A DNA stretch of 64,000 nt, taken from the NCBI RefSeq assembly GCF_900129965.1, contig NZ_FQXM01000011.1, forward strand, positions 74,419 to 138,418. Reading direction: 5' to 3'. Position numbers and translations under genes: made by a program. This DNA is from Clostridium grantii DSM 8605. Its GTDB lineage: Bacteria > Bacillota > Clostridia > Clostridiales > Clostridiaceae. The notes beneath the pieces were generated by a model. That model was not told the DNA's origin. It did not search any database and saw only the letters and a list, made by a program, of their open reading frames with translations. Positions within the stretch are counted from its first letter, which is position 1. Every line of letters begins with the position of its first letter. Of this stretch, positions 1 to 9,855 are shown piece by piece.

Positions 1-358
1 CAAAAAACAATAGAAATATAACTTTTCTAAATGGAAACTTAAATCTTTCCAAAATGTATGCTGTAACAGATCCAATCATCACATTAAAGAAAATACTTAT
101 CACTACAATTATAGTTGTATTTCTAATAGCATACGGCAATAATCTATTTGACAAAACTTCTTTTAAATTATCAAATGTAATATTTTTAAATGCTGGCAAT
201 AGCAAAGGTGATGTATTTACCATATCCGAACTAGTTTTAACAGCTGCAAATAAAGTTATTAATATAGGTCCTATTACTACTGCAGTTATAATTAAAGAAA
301 CTAATATTTTAATAGCATTTTCTATTTTTGTTCTTGTATAGAAAGACATATTTTTCAT
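1..358 (-). CDS. sugar ABC transporter permease, MalG type (partial)
   Basis: This is the first 119 or so codons of a MalG-type inner-membrane permease for sugar uptake; the rest lies beyond the window. Reading the minus strand from the ATG at 358 gives a cytoplasmic start (MKNMSFYTRTKIENAIKIL), a first membrane helix rich in V/I/L, the loop SSDMVNTSPLLLPAFKN and the phrase ITFDNLKEVL, which is typical of the region before the second helix in this family. It starts 2 bases after the stop of the upstream permease, so the two are cotranscribed. An in-frame ATG at 349 is an alternative start. Confidence 0.8.
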   Translation of the reverse strand, partial: MKNMSFYTRTKIENAIKILVSLIITAVVIGPILITLFAAVKTSSDMVNTSPLLLPAFKNITFDNLKEVLSNRLLPYAIRNTTIIVVISIFFNVMIGSVTAYILERFKFPFRKVIFLLFF

Positions 359-360
359 AA

Positions 361-1251
361 TTACCTTTTATCCCTTCCAACATATTTTATAACAAAGCTT
401 TGTACTCCATAAATTATAACAACTAAAAATATCATGGCAATAGCCATTGTTGCTGCTAATCCAAAGTTATTATATTTAAATGCAGTATTTATGGTATATA
501 ATGTGAATGTATATGAAGCGTATCCTGGTCCCCCACTTGTCATAACGAAAGGAATGTCAAATGTTTGTAACGAACCAACTACGTTTGTAAACAATACAAA
601 ATCTACTACCATTTTAATTGATGGTATTTGTATGTATCTGAATTTTTGAAATGCATTTGCGCCATCAACTGTTGCCGCTTCTAACATTTCTTTTGGAATA
701 GACTGTAATGCTGCGATAAATAGGATTATATGGTACCCACTAAATTTCCACAAAGATACAGATGCTAATATATGATTTACTATTGCAGTTTCTGAAAGCC
801 AATTATGTATTAGTGAGTCTAATCCAAATAATGTAAGTGTAGCATTTAACCCTCCATTAATAGGTGACAAAAAGTATGAGAAGGCATATGCTACTGCAAC
901 ACCATTTAAAATATATGGCATAAAAGTTATAGATTTAAAAAACTTTGAACCAAAAAATGTAGAATTTAACATTACCGCTAACGCCAATTCAATAGGTATA
1001 AATGATAAATGGGTGAAAAAATACACCATATTATTTCTTAGTGAAAGCCATAAATCAGGTGACTGAAAAATCATTGTACTATAATTTTGAAATCCAACAA
1101 AAGTTTGTTCTAATGATAATCCATTCCAATTTGTAAAACTAATTCTAAACAATTCACCCATAGGATATATAACAAACAATATCAATAAAGAAATGGGTAC
1201 AATTAAACTTATATATATGAAGAGGTATTTTTGCTTAGCTAAACTATTCAT
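361..1251 (-). CDS. sugar ABC transporter permease, MalF type
   Basis: Full-length (296 aa) MalF-like permease that would form the membrane channel of a carbohydrate importer with the MalG-type partner. About six hydrophobic segments are visible. The EAA loop that contacts the ATPase is clear near residues 189-207 (EMLEAATVDGANAFQKF, followed by I-x-I-P). It lies between the binding-protein gene and the second permease in the usual order. No ATPase gene is in the window; clostridial sugar importers often share one MsmK-type ATPase encoded elsewhere. The substrate cannot be read from the sequence, though the nearby sulfatase suggests a host-glycan sugar. Confidence 0.9.
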   Translation of the reverse strand: MNSLAKQKYLFIYISLIVPISLLILFVIYPMGELFRISFTNWNGLSLEQTFVGFQNYSTMIFQSPDLWLSLRNNMVYFFTHLSFIPIELALAVMLNSTFFGSKFFKSITFMPYILNGVAVAYAFSYFLSPINGGLNATLTLFGLDSLIHNWLSETAIVNHILASVSLWKFSGYHIILFIAALQSIPKEMLEAATVDGANAFQKFRYIQIPSIKMVVDFVLFTNVVGSLQTFDIPFVMTSGGPGYASYTFTLYTINTAFKYNNFGLAATMAIAMIFLVVIIYGVQSFVIKYVGRDKR

Positions 1252-1278
1252 AAAAACTCCTTTTTATTTTTCTATTAA

Positions 1279-1318
1279 GATTCATCATGCAAGTCATAAA
1301 ATACTTGCATAATGAATC
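1279..1318 (-). terminator. stem-loop between binding-protein and permease genes
   Basis: A 16-bp stem with one mismatch and an 8-base loop (arms 1279-1294 and 1303-1318) fills most of the 81-base gap between the two genes. It has no strong T tract. It is more likely a partial terminator or an mRNA-stabilising hairpin that keeps binding protein in excess over permease, a common arrangement in ABC importer operons. Confidence 0.65.
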
Positions 1319-1332
1319 TAGAAAACTATTCT

Positions 1333-2634
1333 TTACTTAATATTTAATGTTGTTCTAGCTTGTTTCCAAGCTTCATTTAATCTTACTAATTCTTCATCTA
1401 AATCAAAGCCTTCTATAAAAAACTGTGCTCCTAATTTTTTGTAATTAAATTTTGTTTGAGCTACAATGTCATTAAAATCCTTATTACCACCATCATAACA
1501 AACATTTACCATATCTGGTTGTTTTTCATCTGCAGCTTTAAGTATTGGATCCTTTTCTTTTGAATATGTACTAAGTGCTGAGTCATCACCTTTTGCATTA
1601 ATGAATTCTGGATACCACTCATTGCTAAAGAAAAAGTTAATGAACTCTTTTGCTATTTCTTGATTAGCAGAATCTTGTGAAATTGACAAGAAATTATCTC
1701 CTTGAATTACATTTCTAAATTCTTCATCTTCACTATCTCTCACTGGTAAATAGAAAGTACTTAGTGTAGATAAATCTCTACCCTCACCTTGTAATTTTGA
1801 AAGTAATGTAGGTGCAAATGTTATCATTCCTACTTGTTTTTCTGCAAACAAAGATGAAACTTGATCATGTCCAATTCCTAATGGATCTTTTCCACAAACA
1901 CCTGAAGTAAATAAGTCATATACTTTATGATAAGTTTTACTTATATCAGTTCCTTCTGCAAATGGCTCGTCCTGTGTTGCTATCTCATTCCATAAAGCAC
2001 CATTTCCACTTTCTGCTGCTGGCATAAACTCCATATATGGGTACGTTGGCCATTCATCTTTAGCACCTACTCCTAAAGCAATAAAATTTGGATCATTCTT
2101 GGAATAAAAATCTTTTAGTGTTTTAGCTACATCTGCAAATTCATTCCAAGTTTTAGGGACCTCTACACCAGCTTCTTCAAACATATCTGTCCAATAATAC
2201 ACATAACTTTTTCCTGATACAGTAGGTAATCCATAAACCTTGTCATCAATTCTGTAATCTTTTGAAAACAAATTATTATCTGTTGATTCTAATTCTGTCA
2301 AATCAGATAAATAATCCTTATAATCTGAAAACATATACGTTTTCATATACATAACATCCGGCAATTGATTTGCTGAAGCTCTTATCTTCATAGCATTATT
2401 ATATTCGGCTGCATCCTTATATTCTTCTACTTCGATATTAACATTAGGATGTTCTTTTTGAAAAGCACCCTGTAAATCCTTGTCATTAAATAGCTTACTA
2501 TCATCTGGTGCAAAGCATGCTATTTTTAATGTAACCTTATCCTCTTTTTCTGTACTTGAATCAGAGCATCCAACAAATAACGTTGTCATAATAGAAATCA
2601 CTAGCAATAATGCAAAAATTTTTTTTATTTTCAT
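1333..2634 (-). CDS. sugar-binding lipoprotein of ABC transporter
   Basis: Extracellular solute-binding protein, family 1, 433 aa. The N-terminus is a lipoprotein signal peptide with the acylated cysteine at residue 23 (LFVGC), so the protein is tethered outside the membrane and delivers its ligand to the permeases downstream. Family features include the segment with TWNEFADVAKTLKDF and the GVGAKDEWPTY stretch. The RBS reads AGGAGGAAG just before the ATG. It lies directly after the two-component genes on the same strand, with a candidate operator at 2707-2740, so it is probably the main target of that regulator. Confidence 0.9.
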   Translation of the reverse strand: MKIKKIFALLLVISIMTTLFVGCSDSSTEKEDKVTLKIACFAPDDSKLFNDKDLQGAFQKEHPNVNIEVEEYKDAAEYNNAMKIRASANQLPDVMYMKTYMFSDYKDYLSDLTELESTDNNLFSKDYRIDDKVYGLPTVSGKSYVYYWTDMFEEAGVEVPKTWNEFADVAKTLKDFYSKNDPNFIALGVGAKDEWPTYPYMEFMPAAESGNGALWNEIATQDEPFAEGTDISKTYHKVYDLFTSGVCGKDPLGIGHDQVSSLFAEKQVGMITFAPTLLSKLQGEGRDLSTLSTFYLPVRDSEDEEFRNVIQGDNFLSISQDSANQEIAKEFINFFFSNEWYPEFINAKGDDSALSTYSKEKDPILKAADEKQPDMVNVCYDGGNKDFNDIVAQTKFNYKKLGAQFFIEGFDLDEELVRLNEAWKQARTTLNIK

Positions 2635-2706
2635 AATCTTCCTCCTTTTATTTGAAATACTTTTTCACTACATTAATAAAATAACATTTTCCTCATACAG
2701 GATATA

Positions 2707-2740
2707 TGATGTTTCTTCACTTTTTTTGATGTATTTTCAC
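2707..2740 (-). promoter_or_regulatory. tandem direct repeats, candidate response-regulator operator
   Basis: Two 14-bp direct repeats, TGATGTTTCTTCAC (2707-2720) and TGATGTATTTTCAC (2727-2740) on the plus strand, differ at 2 of 14 positions and have a 20-bp period, close to two helical turns. They sit about 75-105 bases upstream of the binding-protein start. AraC-type response regulators usually bind as dimers to such direct repeats on one face of the DNA. The second copy overlaps the end of the regulator gene. Confidence 0.5.
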
Positions 2741-4263
2741 ATTTTGTCCATAAAAGCTTTGGGTGATTGGCCAACAGTTTTTTTAAATACTCTAGTAAAA
2801 TGTTCTACATTCTTATACCCTACAGCTTCACTAATTTCATAAACTTTCATTGTTGTACCTTCCATCAATTTTTTTGCTTTATTAATCCTAATGCTTTGCA
2901 AATATTCTATAAAGGATTTTCCACACTCTTTTTTAAATTTTGAACTGAAATATCTCTCATTTAATCCTGCCAAACTAGCAACTTCCCCTAAAGAAAGATT
3001 AGCATCTGCAAAATTATCCTGAATATATCTTTTAATCGTTTGGAATGATGTTTCATTTAAATTCATAAAAGATTTCTTCCTAAAATAATCAAAAACACAT
3101 CTATTAAAATTATTAACCCACATTACAACATCTTTTCCATCTAAAAGTCCTTCCACTTTTTCTTCAAAACAAATAGATAGACCAAAAACGTTCCAGATAC
3201 TGTCTCCACTTTCTTCTAGCATTATTCCCTCAAAATAAATCATCTGTAAACATAATTTTTTAAGAGACTCCAGATTTTCTTTTTCCAAATTATTAAATAG
3301 CTTTGATTGTGCCTGCATCATTTTTTCATTATCTAAAAATTTTACACTTGTTAACAAAAGGTTAAATATGTCTTTTTTCTTTAAAACTTCTCCCAGCTCA
3401 AACTTTTCTTCGTCTTTATGGGTAAATATTTTATTTTCACCATATACGTATTTTAATGATAAATTTAAGCTTGCTAAATTAATAGCTTTATGAAATTCCT
3501 TTGCCTCAATAGCCAATGGGCTTGCCCCTATGGTAACATACAAGTTCATATAATTCTTTAGTACTTTACTTATCTGATTACATAAAGAATGTAATTTTTC
3601 AAAAGAATCACCTGGTACATAATAGCATAAAATTAATCTTGTCTCTGAGTATTGCGTTAATTCACATTCTTTTGCCACCCTGGGAATTTGTTTTATAACC
3701 TCCATCATTGGAATAAATAAATCTTCATTTAAATCTGAAAACCTTTTTCTTACACTAACAATATCTGAGATTTCAATTATTACAATATAAAAATTATGAA
3801 ATTTATTTTGTGGTACTTCAACTCTTCCATAAATATATTCCTTTAATATATCTTGTTTCATTTTGGGAATTGCTTTTATTATTTGTGGTACCATTTTACT
3901 TTTTACATTTTGCATATAAGAATTTAGATAATCAGAAGTCAATTCTGCTTTCAACAGATAATCTTCAATGCCAATTTTAAACGCTTCTCTTACTAGTTCA
4001 AATTCATTAAAAGAACTAAGTGCAATGATTACAATAGACCCATTTTCTTGCCGAACCTTATGCATAAGTTCAATACCATCCATTATAGGCATTTTCATAT
4101 CAGTTATCATAACATGTACTATCTTTGTATGAATCTGTTCTAATGCAATTTTTCCATTAGCCGCTTCCCCAATAACTTGGAATCCAATACTCTCCCAATT
4201 TATCATAGTTATAATTGCTGCTCTGCTCATTGCGTCATCATCTACAATTAATACATTATACAT
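2737..4263 (-). CDS. YesN-like response regulator with AraC DNA-binding domain
   Basis: A 508-aa response regulator. The N-terminal receiver domain has the acidic pair at residues 8-9, the phosphorylated aspartate at D55 (MITDMKMPIMDG) and a lysine near residue 104. A long middle linker follows, and the C-terminal 100 residues form an AraC-type double helix-turn-helix (AGLNERYFSSKFKKECGKSF, then AVGYKNVEHFTRVFKKTVG). Its start overlaps the kinase stop by 8 bases, so the two are translationally coupled. By analogy with YesMN systems it should activate the adjacent sugar transporter. Confidence 0.9.
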   Translation of the reverse strand: MYNVLIVDDDAMSRAAIITMINWESIGFQVIGEAANGKIALEQIHTKIVHVMITDMKMPIMDGIELMHKVRQENGSIVIIALSSFNEFELVREAFKIGIEDYLLKAELTSDYLNSYMQNVKSKMVPQIIKAIPKMKQDILKEYIYGRVEVPQNKFHNFYIVIIEISDIVSVRKRFSDLNEDLFIPMMEVIKQIPRVAKECELTQYSETRLILCYYVPGDSFEKLHSLCNQISKVLKNYMNLYVTIGASPLAIEAKEFHKAINLASLNLSLKYVYGENKIFTHKDEEKFELGEVLKKKDIFNLLLTSVKFLDNEKMMQAQSKLFNNLEKENLESLKKLCLQMIYFEGIMLEESGDSIWNVFGLSICFEEKVEGLLDGKDVVMWVNNFNRCVFDYFRKKSFMNLNETSFQTIKRYIQDNFADANLSLGEVASLAGLNERYFSSKFKKECGKSFIEYLQSIRINKAKKLMEGTTMKVYEISEAVGYKNVEHFTRVFKKTVGQSPKAFMDKM

Positions 4264-6013
4264 TTTTATTCTCCTTATTTCTTAATTTATAGGGAAATAC
4301 AATTTCCACCTTTGTGTATTCTTGTATCTTACTTGAAATTATAAAATTAAATTGTTGTTCATAATATAAACCTAACCGATTATATATATTTATAATTCCT
4401 ATTTTATTACTGTTTTCATTTCTTTTAATAAGTATATCTTCAATTTCTTTTTCTGACATTCCCTTGCCATCATCAGTAATATGAATTTTTATATAATTTT
4501 TTTCTTTAAAAACCTTAAACACAATATGACCTATATCTTGCTTTTCATCAAATCCATGTACTATTGAATTTTCAAATAATGGTTGCAGTATCAACTTTGG
4601 TATAAGACACTGCTGGCAATCCTTATCAATTTGAAACTCTATTTCAAAATTATTTACATATCGCATACCCATAATATATAAATAGGAATTAAGCATCTCT
4701 ACTTCCTCATATAATGTATGAAAGCTTTCATTGCTTCTAAAAGAACAATCTAATATTTGAATTAATGACTCAGTCATTTTTCTTATTCCATCGTATTTTG
4801 CTACCTGTGCCATAAAACGAATTGTGCTTAATGTATTAGATAAAAAATGAGGATTCATCTGAAATTGCAGTGCTCGTAGTTCTTCTTTATGCTTTTCAAT
4901 TTCTTTTTTTTCATTTTCTAAAATAAGCTGTCTAATTCTTAGAACCATTTTATTAAAAGTACCCTGTATAACCTGTATTTCATATGGTACATTCTTTTCA
5001 ACAGTAACAGATGCTTTACTAATGTTACTTTTCTCCATAACTTCCGCTAATTTTCCTAAAGGATTTACTATATTTCCTAAAAATTTTATTGAAAAAATAT
5101 AAAACAAAGAAAAAACAACAGATATACAAACAACAATTAACAAAAAAAATAATTTAAACTCTTCTGTAATAAAATTAGTTCTTGATATTATAACTAGCCT
5201 CCAATTAGTGTTTTTTATTTTTGTTATATTGTACTTATTTCCACCTAATTTTCCTTTTTTTAAGTAACTATTAGATAAAATTTCTTCTTCAAATCTTTCA
5301 TCTGATTTTGCTAAAACAGTTTGATTTTCGTCAACCAAATATACACTTATATGATCAGACCAACTATTGGCAGATTCAATTACATTAAGTGCATTTGATT
5401 TTACGTACATAATTCCCATCTCAATTTGATTAAAAATATCATATTTATCTGGTGAAATTGATAACACTAATATTTTTTCTTTGTTATTTGATGATCCATT
5501 GTTAGATATAATACTTTTATTTTCAACATTTACATGTATTTTATCCTGCTGCTCTAGAGCATTCTTATACCATTTTGTATTTTTTATCTCATTTCTAGGC
5601 AATTCAATAGAATTTTTAAAGTAATATTCTCTTTCACCCTTCATATAAAATTGAATTCCAGCCAATTCCAATTTAGGTAATACTAAAAGATTAAACTGAT
5701 TTTTTAATAATTGCTCATACATATACTGTTTGTCACCATCGTAAATATTATATAATGCCACAGTATCCAAAACTTGATTATTGTTTGTTAATAAAAACCT
5801 ACTAAATTGCAGTGAAGAATCATTTATTTCATTCTCCAAAGTATCTAAAATATTTTTTTCAACTAATTCCATATTTGCATCTATTGCATTACTGGATTCT
5901 CTTATCAACATAAACATTGCCATTATTCCTATTGATAATATTGGAATAACAATAATTATTATAAAATTCTTTATATATATATTATGAATCTTTTTTGTAT
6001 CTTTTTTTATCAT
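4256..6013 (-). CDS. YesM-like sensor histidine kinase
   Basis: A 585-aa membrane sensor kinase. There is a first membrane helix near residues 15-37, a large extracytoplasmic sensor region, a second helix near 285-307, a HAMP linker and then the YesM-type histidine region (QMNPHFLSNTLSTI; most family members have FLFNTL). The ATP-binding domain is recognisable from LFENSIVHGF (N box) and ITDDGKGMS (G box). It should phosphorylate the overlapping response regulator when it senses an extracellular sugar or a loaded binding protein. Confidence 0.9.
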   Translation of the reverse strand: MIKKDTKKIHNIYIKNFIIIIVIPILSIGIMAMFMLIRESSNAIDANMELVEKNILDTLENEINDSSLQFSRFLLTNNNQVLDTVALYNIYDGDKQYMYEQLLKNQFNLLVLPKLELAGIQFYMKGEREYYFKNSIELPRNEIKNTKWYKNALEQQDKIHVNVENKSIISNNGSSNNKEKILVLSISPDKYDIFNQIEMGIMYVKSNALNVIESANSWSDHISVYLVDENQTVLAKSDERFEEEILSNSYLKKGKLGGNKYNITKIKNTNWRLVIISRTNFITEEFKLFFLLIVVCISVVFSLFYIFSIKFLGNIVNPLGKLAEVMEKSNISKASVTVEKNVPYEIQVIQGTFNKMVLRIRQLILENEKKEIEKHKEELRALQFQMNPHFLSNTLSTIRFMAQVAKYDGIRKMTESLIQILDCSFRSNESFHTLYEEVEMLNSYLYIMGMRYVNNFEIEFQIDKDCQQCLIPKLILQPLFENSIVHGFDEKQDIGHIVFKVFKEKNYIKIHITDDGKGMSEKEIEDILIKRNENSNKIGIINIYNRLGLYYEQQFNFIISSKIQEYTKVEIVFPYKLRNKENKNV

Positions 6014-6162
6014 TACTTTCTCCTCTTCTCAAGCAATTAATTATAAACGTTTAACTGATTCATCTATAGTATTAACAAAACCTTATGTTATCTTACTTGT
6101 TTTGAATAAATATCCCTGGATATAATTACATTAGTTACATTCTTTCTAATTTTGAGCAAAAC

Positions 6163-6213
6163 AAACAAACAAACCAATGCCTACTTATTTGCAAAACATT
6201 GGTTTATTTGTTT
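6163..6213 (-). terminator. terminator-like hairpin in a 400-base gap
   Basis: Arms 6163-6179 and 6197-6213 pair over 17 bp with one mismatch around CATTGGTTT. On the minus strand it is followed by T-rich DNA, so it probably ends transcription coming from the sulfatase side. The rest of the 6014-6419 gap is AT-rich and must hold the kinase promoter; no other gene is visible there. Confidence 0.55.
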
Positions 6214-6419
6214 AATTGTATAATGTTGATATTTCATGACTATACTTGCAATAATTGCACTTGTTGATACATTGTCTTTCTTTGTTTCAGTATATATTTT
6301 ATGATTCAATATTATATTTATAATATCATCAATTATGCTACACAGTTCCTAAAAACTACAATAATAAATAAATATTGCAATTAATCATTCACTATTTTCC
6401 CCAAGCAATAATTTCCATC

Positions 6420-6843
6420 TTATAAAGTATCTATATCAACTTTTTTCATATCTTCCTGAAAAGTCTTTACCAATGAATTATCAGTTTCAGCATAGGGCTG
6501 AAAATAAGTTGTTTCATTCATGATAAAGCGGTCCCGTTTCAGTTCCGGATGAAGATTATAGCTTGATAAATCACAATCAAAACGAGCAATATAAAAGCCG
6601 GTATCATCACTTTTTCTCATATGGCATAGTCCCCAGGTAATCCCCCTTGCATTGCCATTATCAGCAAAAGCATCAGGATCAAAAGGCCCTGCAGCTGTTG
6701 GAATGAGGGTTAAAAATGGAATAGAATTCATTTTCATTATCACCTCTTGGACCATAAATATCATACAATCTACTCATTGCAGCACTAATTTTTCTATCAT
6801 CTGGTTTAGTTTTTGGCATTATCCATGGAAATCCTTTACTCAT
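6420..6843 (-). pseudogene. frameshifted small protein beside the sulfatase
   Basis: Two overlapping frames read as one protein. Frame one starts at the ATG at 6843 behind a GGGGAGG ribosome site (MSKGFPWIMPKTKPDDRK, then SRLYDIYGPRGDNENE). Frame two carries the well-formed remainder to 6420 (FLTLIPTAAGPFDPDAFADN, then HPELKRDRFIMNETTYFQPY). A single indel around 6720-6765 would join them into about 141 residues. I do not recognise the family. It lies 24 bases after the sulfatase stop and was probably cotranscribed with it. A sequencing error could produce the same picture. Confidence 0.5.
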
Positions 6844-6867
6844 CTCATTGCCTCCCCTTCTTTCCTT

Positions 6868-8847
6868 TTATAAGCTGTTAAGACGTCGGAACTCATACAA
6901 TCTTTCATTAAATTTGATATCATTATCATTATATTCATGTGGCACTCCCATTTTCTCAGCATATAGCTTTGACATAGAATAAACCGCATGCAAATATCTG
7001 TCTGCATCCTTTTCTTGTGAAATAGCCTTCATATTAAGCAATCTTTTTGTAAAAGGAATTAAATCTTTCACTGACTCTCCTAAGCGGTCCATACAATCAA
7101 TGGTTTCTAGCGGTATCAACACATCCGTTTCACAATTCAAACAGTCAATTAGCACTTCTTTGGCCTGAACTATATCTGTCTCATCCAAAGTCAATGCAAT
7201 AATAGTCTCAGCTGCCGCAAGACTTACAGCCACGCTCTCATCCTTAAGAAGTTCCTTAAGCTTAGAAGCTATGATTCTGTCATAAATTCCCACAGCATAA
7301 ATACCTTGAACTCCCCAATATCTTATTATAGGATTGTCCGCATGCAAATAAGTATAATAATCTTCTGCCTTTACCTCTTCATCTAACATCTTGTTACAAA
7401 TGTCTAATATATTTTTCAGTGGATACAACTCCTTATTATGAATCACTTCATAAGCTGTAGTTGCAGCAGCCATTTTCTTTAATACTTGTTCTGGAATAAG
7501 ACCTCCATCTGTTAAATCTATCATATTTATATGAACTTCTTGTCTCATAAACAAAAGCTGTTCATTATATTCCTGCTTGTATGCCAAATTATTCATTTGA
7601 TCCTTGTCATTAACAAGATCATATAACTCCTCAATAGGTTTTTTGGACATATTAAAAGCTTTTAACCGATTGTAAGTTCTTATGTCATCCTGGCATTCTC
7701 CAACTTCCTTGTCCCATGATGCCATAAAATAAGGAGAACTTATTGCTATATATGGTGAATAACGCCACCCTTTTTGGGGATAAAAGTTTCTAATATATAA
7801 GTATTGCTGATTTCTTACAGAACGAACCAATTCACAACTACTATCAATTCTGTTTCTATAAGAAAAATTCACATTTGGCACCTTATCACTGTCCGGGTTC
7901 AAGAAGCTTTCCCCCTGCATATAATTAGGTATTTCAGCCCCTGCCAGTTTTAATGCCGTTGGTGCAAAATCTATAAAAGTCACTGCACGGTGACTAACCG
8001 CACCTATGTCATATACCGTTGTTAAATGTCTATATTTATCAGGAACTCTAACAATAAGGGGTACATCAGTCCCTTCATTCCACATATTGAACTTACCACT
8101 TGGAATGCCCATGCCATTATCGCCAAAGAAAAAAATAATGGTGTCTTCATATAAACCGTCAGTTTTTAGGTGTTCAATGGTTTCACCCACCATTCTGTCC
8201 ATAGCTGTCACACATTCATGATACTGGCCCCATATTTCACGGGTATCTTTATTATCTGGGTGGTAGGCTGGAATATGTAGCTTGTTTCTATCACGGTAAT
8301 CCTTTGGTTTTGTTCTGGGTATAAACATTTCACGGTGTTTTTCAGGTTTATTGGGAAATCCATATTTTGATTGATGAGTCACTGCAAAGGTATTCATAAA
8401 AAAGAAAGGTTTGTCATCTCTATTCTTCCAAGCTCTTTGAATGGCAGCGGGCACATCTGCAGAGTCTTCAAAATACTTTGCATCAAATTCTATATCCCAT
8501 CCTTTCATCCCATGGTTGTCATATTCAACTTGAAAATTATAATCAGTTTTATTAATAGCAGTAAAATAGCCTGCTTCTTGCATATACTGGGCAAATAATT
8601 TGATATTGGATGGCAGTTTGACATGGCTCCGATGATTACCTGTTCCTACAGATGGTGGAAACATACCTAAGGCAAGAGTGGTTCTAGCGGCAGAACAAAC
8701 AGGCCCACAGCTAGTTACCAAATCATAGCGTAGACCTTCTGATGCCAATTGATCCAAATTAGGTGTAATTGCATCTACATCTTTATAGCACCCTAAGTTA
8801 GGACACATATCTTCTGCTATTAGCCATAGAATATTGGGTTGTCTCAT
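6868..8847 (-). CDS. sulfatase with HEAT-like C-terminus
   Basis: A 659-aa type I sulfatase, an enzyme that removes sulfate esters (or N-sulfate) from sugars. Visible signatures are the N-terminal metal site (NILWLIAEDM), the formylglycine motif C51-S-A-A-R55, which is the C-x-A-x-R variant of C-x-P-x-R, and FFGDNGMG. It has no signal peptide, so it should act in the cytoplasm on imported sugars. The last 150 or so residues look like helical HEAT-type repeats. The cysteine needs conversion by an anaerobic sulfatase-maturating radical SAM enzyme, which is not in this window. The broad layout recalls N-sulfoglucosamine sulfohydrolases, but the substrate is not determined. Confidence 0.88.
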   Translation of the reverse strand: MRQPNILWLIAEDMCPNLGCYKDVDAITPNLDQLASEGLRYDLVTSCGPVCSAARTTLALGMFPPSVGTGNHRSHVKLPSNIKLFAQYMQEAGYFTAINKTDYNFQVEYDNHGMKGWDIEFDAKYFEDSADVPAAIQRAWKNRDDKPFFFMNTFAVTHQSKYGFPNKPEKHREMFIPRTKPKDYRDRNKLHIPAYHPDNKDTREIWGQYHECVTAMDRMVGETIEHLKTDGLYEDTIIFFFGDNGMGIPSGKFNMWNEGTDVPLIVRVPDKYRHLTTVYDIGAVSHRAVTFIDFAPTALKLAGAEIPNYMQGESFLNPDSDKVPNVNFSYRNRIDSSCELVRSVRNQQYLYIRNFYPQKGWRYSPYIAISSPYFMASWDKEVGECQDDIRTYNRLKAFNMSKKPIEELYDLVNDKDQMNNLAYKQEYNEQLLFMRQEVHINMIDLTDGGLIPEQVLKKMAAATTAYEVIHNKELYPLKNILDICNKMLDEEVKAEDYYTYLHADNPIIRYWGVQGIYAVGIYDRIIASKLKELLKDESVAVSLAAAETIIALTLDETDIVQAKEVLIDCLNCETDVLIPLETIDCMDRLGESVKDLIPFTKRLLNMKAISQEKDADRYLHAVYSMSKLYAEKMGVPHEYNDNDIKFNERLYEFRRLNSL

Positions 8848-8882
8848 AATTTTATTCCTCCAATTTATTTTTACAATAAACT

Positions 8883-8899
8883 CAATAGATTACCTATTG
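8883..8899. promoter_or_regulatory. palindrome upstream of sulfatase gene
   Basis: CAATAG-attac-CTATTG is a perfect 6-bp inverted repeat about 35-50 bases before the sulfatase ATG. It could be an operator in the 177-base gap between the AraC gene and the sulfatase. It is short, so chance is a real alternative. Confidence 0.25.
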
Positions 8900-9024
8900 T
8901 CCGGTAACTATTTTCCATTCATTACATTATAATTATATTGTACTCTTATAATAATTATATACCCTTATTTTAAGAGGTTATAGAGAAATAATAGACTATT
9001 ATATATGAAAATACTGAACTCATA

Positions 9025-9837
9025 TTATTGAACTTGAGACTTCCTGTAAATAGATGGTGACATACCTACGTACTTTTTAAAAACTCTTGCAAAATAGACT
9101 TGATCTTCATAACCACATTGTTTTGCAATATCTCTAATTTTTTCTTCCCCATCTGATAATAGTAATCTTTTGGCTTTATCAATTTTTAATTCAATAAAAT
9201 ATTGAATTGGTGTTCTATGATAGACTCTATTAAACAACCGACACAAATATGATTCAGAGAAATGAAACACCTCACTTAATCCATCAAGTGTCAATTGCTT
9301 TGTTAGATTTTGTTTCATATAATCCGATACTAATGTGATATCAAATCCATCTACCTTGTTAATTGCCTGTCTGTCACAAATGTATATTTCACTTAAAAAT
9401 GAAAACAATGCTACTGCAGCTTGAATATGACCTTCAACTGTTTCTTCTTGAATTCGTTTTTTTATAGTATCAAACATGGATAATCCTAAACTTATAGGAC
9501 AGTCTTTACTAACATAAAAAGATTCTTCCATATAAATAGGTAGTCCTATACAATTAAAGCTGATCCAATTAACACACCAAGATTCATTACCTGAATCATA
9601 ATAGTATTGTTCTGCATCAGGCTTCCAGATAAAAACATCTCCTGGTTCAATACTAAAGCGCTTATCCCCAAAATGGATTTTTCCATATCCTGACAAACAT
9701 TGTATCAATAAATAATTCTTCGTACCTTCTGGGCGTTCTAAGTCTCGTTGTGCCCAGTCCACCGCCATAGTGTTAATGGAATATGGTAATTGGTATATAT
9801 TCTCTGATGTAATTGCTACAATGACTTCCCGTTTCAT
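9025..9837 (-). CDS. AraC-family transcriptional regulator
   Basis: A 270-aa one-component regulator. Residues 20-110 resemble a cupin ligand-binding fold (GYGKIHFGDKRFSIEPGDVF) and the last 95 residues are a typical AraC double helix-turn-helix (FHFSESYLCRLFNRVYHRTP, then QCGYEDQVYFARVFKKYVGM). It lies on the same strand just upstream of the sulfatase and is its probable regulator. The ATG at 9837 agrees with the family start; an RC-type repeat lies just upstream. Confidence 0.88.
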   Translation of the reverse strand: MKREVIVAITSENIYQLPYSINTMAVDWAQRDLERPEGTKNYLLIQCLSGYGKIHFGDKRFSIEPGDVFIWKPDAEQYYYDSGNESWCVNWISFNCIGLPIYMEESFYVSKDCPISLGLSMFDTIKKRIQEETVEGHIQAAVALFSFLSEIYICDRQAINKVDGFDITLVSDYMKQNLTKQLTLDGLSEVFHFSESYLCRLFNRVYHRTPIQYFIELKIDKAKRLLLSDGEEKIRDIAKQCGYEDQVYFARVFKKYVGMSPSIYRKSQVQ

Positions 9838-9855
9838 CGATATATTTCACCCCTA

